22,513 bases of DNA from the IMG/VR virus record IMGVR_UViG_3300023198_001213, positions 1 to 22,513 of that record; one strand, written 5' to 3'. Within the stretch, counting starts at the first letter, position 1. Each line of letters starts with the position of its first letter. The notes beneath the pieces are model-generated. The model did no database searches and was not told the DNA's origin. It saw nothing but the letters and a program-made list of their open reading frames with translations. Of the stretch, positions 6,427-14,031 are shown one piece after another. The stretch comes from a virus. The position numbers were made by a program, and so were the translations under genes.

Positions 6427-8238
6427 ATGTCAGACCAGGAACAGACAGACCAGGACAAGCAGGCCGAGCGCGATGCCGTGTTCAAGGTCCACGTCCTTGG
6501 TGCAGGGGTTGAGCCGCCAGCATCCAGCCAAGCCGAGGAGCAGGACAAGCTGAACGCGCTGCTGAAGAGCGGGACGACCATTGCGCCCCCTGTCTCGCCG
6601 GCGACGCTGCTGCGTATCTGGGAGAACAGCGGGTCGCTCAACCAGAACATCGAAGCCTATATGACCAACATCGACGGGCTCGGCTACCGCCTGGAGCCCG
6701 TGCTGGACTTCGACAGCCCCGACGTGAAGGAGCAGGTGCGCGAGGCAGCGTGGGCAGCCAACGATCAGGTCTCTGGCAACGCCAAGCTCCCCACCGACGA
6801 CGAGGTGGAGGAGATGATGAAGCAGCTCCGCCAGCGCGCGCGGCTGGAGAAGGTGCGGCTTAGCGCCTTCCTTGAGAACGCGAACCCGGACGGGTCGTTC
6901 GTGTCGCTGCGTCGCTCCACGCGTCAGCAGCAAGAGATTCTGGGCAATGCCTACTGGGAGGTCTTGCGGAACAAGATCAACCGCCCGGCCCGCTTCATCC
7001 TGGTGCCCGCGACTACCGTGAGCCTCACCACGCTGGACGCGCAGCCGACGAAGGTGGTGGACAAGGTGCCAGCCGGGCCGCTCGGCTTTGCAGAGGTCGT
7101 GCAGTACAGGTTCTTCCGTCGCTATGTGCAGGCGGTCGGCGGCGCGAAGCGGAGTGTCGTTTGGTTTAAGGAGTACGGTGACCCGCGCACCGTGTCGCGC
7201 ATGACGGGCAAGATCTACAAGGACGCCAGGGCGTTCGAGGCCGACGACAAGAAGCCGAAGGGCGACCTCCCCGCCACGGAGATCATCCATCACAAGCTGT
7301 CCGTCCCTGGCGAGGCGTACGGCATCCCGCGATGGTTCGGTAACCTGCTCGCCGTGCTGGGCAGCCGCGCAGCCGACGAAGTGAACTACGACTACTTCGA
7401 CAACAAGGCGATTCCGCCGTTGGCGCTGCTCGTCTCGGGCGGTGGTCTGGGCGACGACGCTGTGAGTAAGATCGAGACCTATATTCGAGACAACTTGAAG
7501 GGCCGCCAGAACTTCCACAAGATTCTCATTATCGAAGCCAAGCCCAGTGAGGCGCAGCAACTCGCGGGTGACGGTGCCATGCCGCGTCTGGCCTTCGAGC
7601 GGCTGGGCGAGTTGCAGAAGGGCGACTCGCTGTTCCAGAAGTACGACGAGCGCAACATCGACAAGATCGGTTCCAGCTTCCGTCTGCCGCGTCTCATGCG
7701 AGGCGACGTGCGCGACTTCAACCGTGCGACGGCCGTGGCCTCGCTTCGGTTTGCGGAGGAGCAGGTGTTCGAGCCTGAGCGCAAGGACTTCGACGCGCAG
7801 TTCAACCGGCGCATCCTGCCGGCGCTGGAGGTGTCGCTCTGGCAGTTCCGCAGCAACGGCCACCGCACTCGCGACCCGGAGGCGATGGCTGAGATTATCG
7901 AACGCCTGGTGCGGCGCGGTGTGCTCACGCTGAACGAGGGGCGCGAGCTTGCCTCTGACGTGATGGGCAAGTCCTTCGAGCCGCTGACGGAGTTCTGGGC
8001 GAAGCAGCCGCTTGCTCTCACGCTGGCAGGCGTGCGGCCCGGCGGTCCGCAGACTGGTACGACCACGCCGGAAGAGGACGAGCTTGCTGCGCTGCAGGAG
8101 GAAGCCAACCGTCTGGCAGCGCAGGGCGACGCAGCACTGGACGCATCCCGAGACCTGGCTGATAGCGAGTTGACCAACGAAGCTCGCGTTGAGGCCGAAG
8201 TGGAGGAGTACAATGAATCCGAACAAGAGGCTCTATAG
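6427..8238 (+). CDS. portal protein
   Basis: The portal is the dodecameric ring at one capsid vertex through which DNA enters and leaves. ATG at 6427 has GGAAGG at good spacing, which picks this start over the longer frame from 6337 that overlaps terminase. The 603-residue product shows portal hallmarks: an early LLRIWENSGSLNQNIEAY segment and GLGYRLE (61-90), an AYWEVLRN strand-helix near 174-181 followed by a VPATTVSL strand, and a long clip/stem region near 285-331 (SVPGEAYGIPRWFGNLLAVL, then NYDYFDNKAIPPLALLVSGG). The acidic helical C-terminus (VEAEVEEYNESEQEAL) overlaps the next gene by 26 bases. Position between terminase and the MuF-like gene agrees with this call. Confidence 0.92.
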   Translation: MSDQEQTDQDKQAERDAVFKVHVLGAGVEPPASSQAEEQDKLNALLKSGTTIAPPVSPATLLRIWENSGSLNQNIEAYMTNIDGLGYRLEPVLDFDSPDVKEQVREAAWAANDQVSGNAKLPTDDEVEEMMKQLRQRARLEKVRLSAFLENANPDGSFVSLRRSTRQQQEILGNAYWEVLRNKINRPARFILVPATTVSLTTLDAQPTKVVDKVPAGPLGFAEVVQYRFFRRYVQAVGGAKRSVVWFKEYGDPRTVSRMTGKIYKDARAFEADDKKPKGDLPATEIIHHKLSVPGEAYGIPRWFGNLLAVLGSRAADEVNYDYFDNKAIPPLALLVSGGGLGDDAVSKIETYIRDNLKGRQNFHKILIIEAKPSEAQQLAGDGAMPRLAFERLGELQKGDSLFQKYDERNIDKIGSSFRLPRLMRGDVRDFNRATAVASLRFAEEQVFEPERKDFDAQFNRRILPALEVSLWQFRSNGHRTRDPEAMAEIIERLVRRGVLTLNEGRELASDVMGKSFEPLTEFWAKQPLALTLAGVRPGGPQTGTTTPEEDELAALQEEANRLAAQGDAALDASRDLADSELTNEARVEAEVEEYNESEQEAL

Positions 8239-8620
8239 TCCTGACGCAGCGCCGTCGATTCGCGACGCGCTCACAGCCGCCGACGCGGGCACCTGGACGC
8301 CCGACGATGCTGGTACGCCTGCCGACCATGTGCTTGACGCGCGGGAGTGGGAGACGGTGCGCGTCTACCCCTCGTTCGTGGGAGGGGCTGGCACGTCGGT
8401 CACGCTCACCCCGTTGCTCGCGGTGCCTGCTGGTGCTTCGCCGCGTGAGTGGATTGCGCTGGCGACCACTGGAGTGTTGGTGCCGGAGGCGTTTTCCGAG
8501 GTGCCTGTCGAGGGCCACTTCGCCAGCTTCCGAGCCACCGCTGTCGTCCTGGGCGCAGCAGCCAGCGTGAACGTGAGGGTGACGGGTGGCCGGAAGCGCC
8601 GTAACATCGCCGGCGGCTGA
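8213..8620 (+). CDS. small beta-rich protein between portal and MuF-like gene (135 aa)
   Basis: ATG at 8213 lies inside the portal 3' end, behind GGAGGAG; a longer frame from 8189 lacks such a site. The product starts MNPNKRLYSPDAAPSIRDAL. After ~40 residues it becomes beta-rich (EWETVRVYPSFVGG, TSVTLTPLLAVPAG, FRATAVVLGAAASVNVRVTG) and ends with a basic tail (GGRKRRNIAGG). It overlaps the next gene by 35 bases. The position and beta-sandwich look suggest a minor structural protein of the head or its vertex, which is inference. I do not recognise the family. Confidence 0.7.
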   Translation: MNPNKRLYSPDAAPSIRDALTAADAGTWTPDDAGTPADHVLDAREWETVRVYPSFVGGAGTSVTLTPLLAVPAGASPREWIALATTGVLVPEAFSEVPVEGHFASFRATAVVLGAAASVNVRVTGGRKRRNIAGG

Positions 8621-9878
8621 GCCCGCGCGTGGTGTCCTGGGGCCGCCCTGGCAAGAGGTGCCAGCGCTGTCCCCAGTGCACCTGTCGCTCGACAGGCCAG
8701 TGGCGCGCGACGCTGCTGCCCTGGCGGTGTACTCGCGTGGTCATGGCTCCCTGGTGCGGTGCGGTAGCGCCAAGGAGGCGGCGCTGCGCGCTGAGATTGC
8801 AGCGCGCAGCACGGGACAAGAAGCGTGCATCTTGAAGGGCTGTCTCCAGCTTGCGTCGGGGCGCTGGTACTTCCCCACCGTGGTCGAGCGCGTGGACACC
8901 CGCAAGGTGCTCGACCCGCTGAAGCGCAGGGACCGCGCGCTGCTGGCGAAGAAGCTGTCGCGTGAGATGGTGCGCGCTGCGCGAGTGGGCGAGGTGGCGC
9001 AGCTAGAGGTGACGCTGGACCTGTACCTGGGAACGCAGTGGGGAACGCTGGCGCCGGCGCAGCTGGAGGCGGTGTACCAGACAACGCGCGCAGCCATTGC
9101 CTCGGTCGGCACCACGACGCAGATGACGGCCACTACGACCAAGGCCGGGCAGACCTTGTTCGGCGTGGCCGAGCGGAGCAGACGCGCCAAGCTCTTTGGC
9201 ATCCCCGAGAGTTTCACGCAGCCAGACGCCGCTTCGATTCGGCGGCTCAATGGCAATATGCCGTTCTTCGTGAGCGACGATTACGGTCGGCGCGTGGATG
9301 TCTTTGTCGAGAGGGACGCGCTGTCCATTCTGCAGGGCGGCCAGCGTCTCGGGTTGGACGACCAAGTGATTGGGGCGCGACTGCACACCGCGCTCGCGGC
9401 GCGGGTCACTGGCAGGACAGCCGCCTACTTCAGCAACCTATCCTCCATCTCGGTCGTGCGCTCGTCCACTTATGGCCAGCTCACCGGCTACAAGGACGCG
9501 AAGATTGCGCGCTGCGAGTGGGTGGCGGTGATGGATGGCGCCACCTGCAACATCTGCCGGTTCCTCCACGGCGAGGTGTTCGACGTAGGCCAGACGCTCA
9601 GCCAGATTCAGGGGGCCAGTGCGCCGGGACGCCCGCCGGACCAGGCCATCATGGCCGACATGCCCTTCTATCGGGAGTTCCAGGGTGCCATCCACGTCGC
9701 ACCCACCGAGCGCGGCGGTCCGGTCGGCGTCATGCTTGCCTCGGTGGACCAGAGCGCAGTCGGCCGCGACAATGCGCGTGGTCAATTCACCACGGTCACA
9801 TCGCCGCAGACGGCAGGTGCGACCAAGTCGCCGCCGGCGCACGGTCTGTGTCGGTGCCTCACCCTCCCTGTCATGTAG
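8586..9878 (+). CDS. phage Mu gpF-like head morphogenesis protein
   Basis: MuF-family proteins are minor head components made next to the portal and packaged in a few copies. The family signature is at the C-terminus: WVAVMDGATCNICRFLHGEV (312-331; Asp317, Cys321, Cys324) and PPAHGLCRC (416-424). The N-terminal ~300 residues are helical with a conserved-looking SSTYGQLTGYKDAKIARCEW lead-in (293-312). The start is GTG at 8586, overlapping the previous gene by 35 bases, with GAGGGTG nearby. The two halves of the signature are separated by about 85 residues, more than the few tens I would expect, so an insert is likely. The place after the portal fits. Confidence in the family is high, in the exact start moderate. 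Confidence 0.85.
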   Translation: MAGSAVTSPAAEPARGVLGPPWQEVPALSPVHLSLDRPVARDAAALAVYSRGHGSLVRCGSAKEAALRAEIAARSTGQEACILKGCLQLASGRWYFPTVVERVDTRKVLDPLKRRDRALLAKKLSREMVRAARVGEVAQLEVTLDLYLGTQWGTLAPAQLEAVYQTTRAAIASVGTTTQMTATTTKAGQTLFGVAERSRRAKLFGIPESFTQPDAASIRRLNGNMPFFVSDDYGRRVDVFVERDALSILQGGQRLGLDDQVIGARLHTALAARVTGRTAAYFSNLSSISVVRSSTYGQLTGYKDAKIARCEWVAVMDGATCNICRFLHGEVFDVGQTLSQIQGASAPGRPPDQAIMADMPFYREFQGAIHVAPTERGGPVGVMLASVDQSAVGRDNARGQFTTVTSPQTAGATKSPPAHGLCRCLTLPVM

Positions 9879-9886
9879 GTGTAGTC

Positions 9887-10237
9887 ATGTCGAACAAGTT
9901 GGACGTCATCGCAAAACTGGTCGACCCGAACAAGATGCGTGCGGTCGAGGCGGCGGTCACCCGCATCATTGCGGCCAGCTTTCACGAGGACGCGCGCAAG
10001 GCCGCTGGTCTGCAGGGGCGCATCACTGGAGAGCTGAAAGCGACCGAACGCGAGGTGCGGCGTCGGGCCGAGCTGTGCTGGGACTGGTTCATTGCCATGC
10101 GCGCTGAGTGTGGGTTCTCGTCGTACCACGCGATTGACCTTTTGCCGGCTGCGCTACGCTCGGAGCTGGACGGGACACCGTGGATACCACCGCCGCCGGA
10201 GCGTAGCTGGAGCCCGCAGACTGGAGTGAAGCCATGA
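9887..10237 (+). CDS. small helical protein in the head cluster (116 aa)
   Basis: ATG at 9887 follows the MuF stop by eight bases (TAGGTG upstream); its stop TGA overlaps the ATG of the next gene. The product starts MSNKLDVIAKLVDPNKMRAV. Three or four helices follow, one rich in charged residues (RITGELKATEREVRRRAELC), then a WDWF aromatic patch and a Pro-rich tail (WIPPPPERSWSPQTG). There is no signal peptide or catalytic motif. Tight coupling to MuF and protease suggests a head assembly role, which is inference. Confidence 0.7.
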   Translation: MSNKLDVIAKLVDPNKMRAVEAAVTRIIAASFHEDARKAAGLQGRITGELKATEREVRRRAELCWDWFIAMRAECGFSSYHAIDLLPAALRSELDGTPWIPPPPERSWSPQTGVKP

Positions 10238-12300
10238 CCGACATCGAAGCCAGGCTAGCGAAGGCACTGGATGGCGCAGCCGCGGCGCTGGGCCAGTCGC
10301 AGGACACAGAGGATGGCGTGTGTCTAGGGAAAGAGGCGCTTGCTCAGGGCAAATTGCAGACGCTCAAGGTGCCCGACCCCGAGTTCGTGGTGAAGCGCCT
10401 GACAGCAGGGCAGTCTGCCGGGCTGCTGGCGCGCCGGAGCCGCGTCGCACGGCTGGGGGATGCGCAGGCCCTCGTCTCCGGTCGCGGCGCAGCAGCGCGC
10501 GTCTGGGGCGTGGTTAGCCAGGGCGGCCCGGTGCCTGCTGCCTCGTTGGCTGCCCTGGATGGCGGGCTGCGCAGCGGGGTCGACAAGGCTACTCGGGCCG
10601 ACTACGCCGAGCAGGACCGGGAGCTGTTCTACATCCCGCTGCGCCTGCTGGCCCAGTTCGACCCACCGCTGAAGCTGCGACGTGCGCCACTGGGCAAGCG
10701 CTTCGGCAGCACCATCGACTTCGCCACCGACATCGAGTTGGACGCGCCGCCGGCTGCCTGGTTCGCGGAGAACCCGAGCGCCGAGCGGTTGCGCGGGCTG
10801 TCCGACGAGTCGTTGGCCACGCTGCGCGGAGAGCTGTGCGACTTGCACGACAGCGACACCGTTGCGGTGGAGAAGGCTGACATTGTGAACGCTCACGCCT
10901 TCGTGCTGGCCGAGGCGAACCATCGCACGCTCGACCTGGACATGAACGTGGAGGAGCCGTTCCTGCTGGAGACTTTGGCGACGCTCTCCGTGGCGGCGCA
11001 AGGCGGCAACCTGGACGCGTTCGAGGTGGTCAAGCGGTTCGCCACCGTGCACCCGAGTGGCAAGGCGGCGCACGCCGACGACCCAGTGTTGCTGGATGAG
11101 GTGCTGAGCGCGCTGGACAAGTCGATGGCGTTGCGGACGCCGGCGGTGTTCCTCGTGGGCGGGGTGGCGCAGCACGGGATGTCGCCCAACGACGTCGACC
11201 TGCTGGTGCGCGGCCCGTTTGACGAGGCCACCGAGCACGTCATCAAGGTGCGCCTCGGCCGCGCGCTGCCACCGCGGCTGTCGCAGCGGGTGCAGTTCGT
11301 GAAGGACGACATGGGCGGCCCCATCAGCACTCACGTTCCGCTGTTCGACTTGGTCCTGGTGCCACACTCGGCGCGAGAGCTGGTGCAGATGCGCACCTCT
11401 GACGGGTTCGAGTACTCGGGTGCGGGCGGCTGCGACGTTTGCGGCCACGGTACGGTGGCGGATGCGGACACGTTCGACCCCGAGGCACCGTGCCCCGAGT
11501 GCGGCGTGACGATGCAGGTGTCGAAGCAGGCACCGCGCGAGGGCATGTCCGGCGAGCAGCTTGACGCAGCGCGCAAGGCACGCAGCCGGCAGTTCGGTAT
11601 CGAGGTGCTCGACGCGGGTAGCGCGCTGTCGTTCCCCGCCGGGTTCCCGACTGACCTGCGTCAGTATGGCGACCCGGTGAACCTGAAGTATCCGGTGGAC
11701 ACGGTGGAGCGTGCTCGCAATGCGCGCACCCGCTTCAAGCAGAACGCGGACGCGTACCAGGAGGCGCGCAGCCGAGCGCGAGTGCACGAGCGCATCGTGC
11801 GTGCCGAGCTGCGGTTTGGCGTGGTGCCGTCGTTCGACTCGGACGACCCGCTGGACAAGCTGCTCCCGGCGGGCCTGCGCGACCAGCTCAGCAAGAGCGT
11901 CGAGAAGAATGTGCGCCTGCTGAAGCAGGACAGCACCGCCGACACTGGCGGCGCCAAGGAGGAGCGCTTCGTGTTCGGCGTCGTGCTGGTGCCGGACGAG
12001 GTGGACGCGCAGGGCGAGGTCTACTCGGCCGACGAAGTGCGGAAGGCGGCGCACTCGTTTATGGAGTTGTTCGGTGGGCAGTTCAAGGTCATGCACAAAG
12101 GACGTCCTGTGGATGGCGTCCAGGTGCTCGAAACCTACGTGACCAAGGCAAAAGAGGCGCACGGAGGTGAGACATTCCCGATGGGCACCTGGCTCATGGG
12201 AGTGCGCGTGCAGGACGACGAACTGTGGGCCGACGTGCAAGCTGGAGAGTTCACCGGCTTCTCCATCGGCGGGACCGCCTTGCGCGAGAGGTTGACATAG
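10234..12300 (+). CDS. fusion: nucleotidyltransferase-like domain, zinc ribbon and XkdF-type capsid maturation protease
   Basis: This 688-residue protein looks multi-functional. Residues ~130-270 are helical (LSDESLATLRGEL, then DIVNAHAFVLAEANHR). Residues ~285-375 carry the Pol beta-type nucleotidyltransferase signature: LVGG (307-310), PNDVDLL (318-324; Asp320, Asp322) and FDLVLVP (371-377; Asp372). A CxxC pair at 400-403 and another at 420-423 form a zinc ribbon. A helical linker (YPVDTVERARNARTRFKQ, 486-503) leads to the XkdF serine-protease-like domain (575-688) with FVFGVVLVPDEVDAQGEV, MHKG (His621), MGTWLMGVRV, and GEFTGFSIGG (Ser677). The protease would process the scaffold during capsid maturation; the transferase role is unknown. 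ATG at 10234 overlaps the upstream stop (ATGA). A single in-frame TAG ends it 27 bases before the next gene. Confidence 0.8.
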   Translation: MTDIEARLAKALDGAAAALGQSQDTEDGVCLGKEALAQGKLQTLKVPDPEFVVKRLTAGQSAGLLARRSRVARLGDAQALVSGRGAAARVWGVVSQGGPVPAASLAALDGGLRSGVDKATRADYAEQDRELFYIPLRLLAQFDPPLKLRRAPLGKRFGSTIDFATDIELDAPPAAWFAENPSAERLRGLSDESLATLRGELCDLHDSDTVAVEKADIVNAHAFVLAEANHRTLDLDMNVEEPFLLETLATLSVAAQGGNLDAFEVVKRFATVHPSGKAAHADDPVLLDEVLSALDKSMALRTPAVFLVGGVAQHGMSPNDVDLLVRGPFDEATEHVIKVRLGRALPPRLSQRVQFVKDDMGGPISTHVPLFDLVLVPHSARELVQMRTSDGFEYSGAGGCDVCGHGTVADADTFDPEAPCPECGVTMQVSKQAPREGMSGEQLDAARKARSRQFGIEVLDAGSALSFPAGFPTDLRQYGDPVNLKYPVDTVERARNARTRFKQNADAYQEARSRARVHERIVRAELRFGVVPSFDSDDPLDKLLPAGLRDQLSKSVEKNVRLLKQDSTADTGGAKEERFVFGVVLVPDEVDAQGEVYSADEVRKAAHSFMELFGGQFKVMHKGRPVDGVQVLETYVTKAKEAHGGETFPMGTWLMGVRVQDDELWADVQAGEFTGFSIGGTALRERLT

Positions 12301-12327
12301 AGGTACAGTTCGCAACAGAGGCGATGG

Positions 12328-13986
12328 ATGCAGCTCTCCAAGGCAGACGCAGCTATCGAGGCTGCGCTCGGCGCGCTGAAGGTCAGTGGTGCTCGCTTTC
12401 GTCTGCGCGATATCTTGGTGGAGGAAGTTTCGCTGGTAGACCGCGCCGCGAACAAGCGGCGGTTTCTCGTTGTGAAGCAGCAGGGTGACAACATGGGCAA
12501 TCCAGACAGCGCTGTGCAGAAGCTCGAACTCTCCAAAACGACCAAGGCAGCTCTGCTGCTGACGCTGACCAACGCGCTGGAGCGTTTCGTGCCAGTGGTC
12601 CACGCGGTCAAGGGTGCGGATGAGTTGGAAGCCGATGGCGCTGGGCTGCCCGCAGACCTGGCTGCAGCGCTCGCCGGTGTCGGCGCCATGCTGTCCGGTG
12701 TGCTGGACGACCACGCCGTGTCGGTGTCCAAGCAGATGCACGTTCACAGTCTGCCGGGTGGCGAGATGACTGGCGAAGCCGGCGAGGGCCCGCACATGCA
12801 CAGTCTGCCGGACGGCGGTGAGACTGGTAGCGCTTCCGGCGAGGGGCACACGCACAGTCTCCCTGATGGTGGTGAGACTGGGCCTGAGCAGTACGTCGAA
12901 GGCGAGGAGATGGAAGAAGAGGAGATGGCGGCCAAGTCGTTGGCCAAGTTCATCTCGAAGGTGCTGGGGGACGAGGCGCCCGAGGCGCTGTCCGCCGAGA
13001 AGCTCAGCGGACTGGGCAGCGAGTTTGCCGACAAGATGGGCGTGCTCGCGCGCGTCATCGCACTCATTGCCGACGTTGGTTCGCCCGACGAGCTGGCTGA
13101 CATGGGCAACCGCATGCTCGGTGTCGGCAAGGCGCTGAAGCGCGACGGCACCGCATCGCAGGTGCTCGATGTGGTGGCAGATGTGGCCAGCGCTACGTCT
13201 GCCGAGGCGGCGGACGGCGAGGAGCTGACTGCCGAGACCGTGGTGAAGATCAGGCAGCTCGCAGCCACGCTGAACGAGCTGGTCGAGAAGTACCCGAGCC
13301 CGGTTGCGGGCGAAGCCAAGGGAGACGGCGACATGACCGCGAAGGCCGACGACACCAGCAAGAACGACACCCCGCCCGAGGGCAGCGCCAAGGACCAGAG
13401 CAAGGACGCGGCCGGTGCGGCGCCTGGCGAGGGCAACCTGGACAACGCGGACAAGGACGCGGCCGACGCGGCTGCTGCCAAGAACGTGGATGCCGATGCT
13501 GACACCGAGCCCGGTGCTTCGGCTGATGACATCGAGGCAGACGAGAGCGTCGTGAAGATGGCCGAGGCCATTGCGACCGGCGTCGTGGTGCTCTCCAAGG
13601 CCGGCCGCAAGATGAGCCGGGTGCGGCTGCGCCGCATGCGCAACGCGGTCAACACTCTGGGTGAGTTGCTGGGCGAGTTGGACGACGAAGCCAGCGCCGG
13701 CGACGGCACGGAGAAGCGCGTGGCCGAGACCACGCCCCAGCCGCCCGACAAGGAGCCGGGCGACACCAGCGTCGGGCACGCCGGCCCGCCCGACAAGCGC
13801 AACGACAAGGCCGAGAACCTGCCGGCAGTGGAAGACGTGCTGAAGCGCGTGGACGAGCTGCAGGCCGAGGTCAAGAAACTTGCCGACACGCCGGAACCTC
13901 CGGCGAGCCGTGCAGATGAGAACGCTGGTTCACCAGGCGTCCCGCCGAACGGCGGGAAGAGTGCTGGCGGGCCGTGGGTCTGGTGA
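12328..13986 (+). CDS. probable capsid scaffold, linked to the protease
   Basis: This likely guides capsid assembly and is then degraded. Residues 28-50 carry the conserved segment DILVEEVSLVDRAANKRRF and VVK, which in XkdF-type proteins I know belongs to the same polypeptide as the protease. After that come a three-copy His-rich repeat (137-185), an acidic patch (VEGEEMEEEEM, 190-200), a helical region, a long Asp/Ala/Lys-rich low-complexity stretch (~330-410) and a C-terminal coiled coil (VEDVLKRVDELQAEVKKLAD), as expected of a scaffold just before the major capsid gene. ATG at 12328 has GAGG six bases upstream. It is in the same frame as the protease gene, separated only by one TAG. An internal ATG at 12493 could give a shorter scaffold. 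No membrane span. Confidence 0.75.
   Translation: MQLSKADAAIEAALGALKVSGARFRLRDILVEEVSLVDRAANKRRFLVVKQQGDNMGNPDSAVQKLELSKTTKAALLLTLTNALERFVPVVHAVKGADELEADGAGLPADLAAALAGVGAMLSGVLDDHAVSVSKQMHVHSLPGGEMTGEAGEGPHMHSLPDGGETGSASGEGHTHSLPDGGETGPEQYVEGEEMEEEEMAAKSLAKFISKVLGDEAPEALSAEKLSGLGSEFADKMGVLARVIALIADVGSPDELADMGNRMLGVGKALKRDGTASQVLDVVADVASATSAEAADGEELTAETVVKIRQLAATLNELVEKYPSPVAGEAKGDGDMTAKADDTSKNDTPPEGSAKDQSKDAAGAAPGEGNLDNADKDAADAAAAKNVDADADTEPGASADDIEADESVVKMAEAIATGVVVLSKAGRKMSRVRLRRMRNAVNTLGELLGELDDEASAGDGTEKRVAETTPQPPDKEPGDTSVGHAGPPDKRNDKAENLPAVEDVLKRVDELQAEVKKLADTPEPPASRADENAGSPGVPPNGGKSAGGPWVW
12736..12885 (+). repeat. three-copy His-rich repeat inside the scaffold gene
   Basis: The unit HxHSLPxGGExTG occurs three times with about 18-20 residue spacing: MHVHSLPGGEMTG, HMHSLPDGGETG and HTHSLPDGGETG. 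The DNA copies are similar but not identical (cacagtctgccggacgg versus cacagtctccctgatgg). The HxH pairs could bind metal. Similar GHTH-type repeats occur in various phage structural proteins. Confidence 0.85.
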
Positions 13987-14031
13987 ACGAGGCCGCGCAC
14001 TAGGAAGCCTCAGAAAACGGAGAACAGGAAG

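Noticed and set aside
6430-8226. Long minus-strand open frame opposite the portal gene
   Set aside because: It mirrors the portal coding frame, has no ribosome binding site or known motif, and would be the only minus-strand gene in this arm.
10324-13779. A very long open frame (1151 codons) on the minus strand opposite the protease and scaffold genes
   Set aside because: The plus-strand genes here have recognisable domains and good starts. The antisense frame is His/Arg/Leu-rich without motifs, as expected opposite GC-rich coding sequence with strong third-position bias.
12744-14000. Ser/Ala/Pro-rich minus-strand open frame opposite the scaffold
   Set aside because: Low-complexity antisense translation of the acidic repeat region; no start signal or neighbours on that strand.
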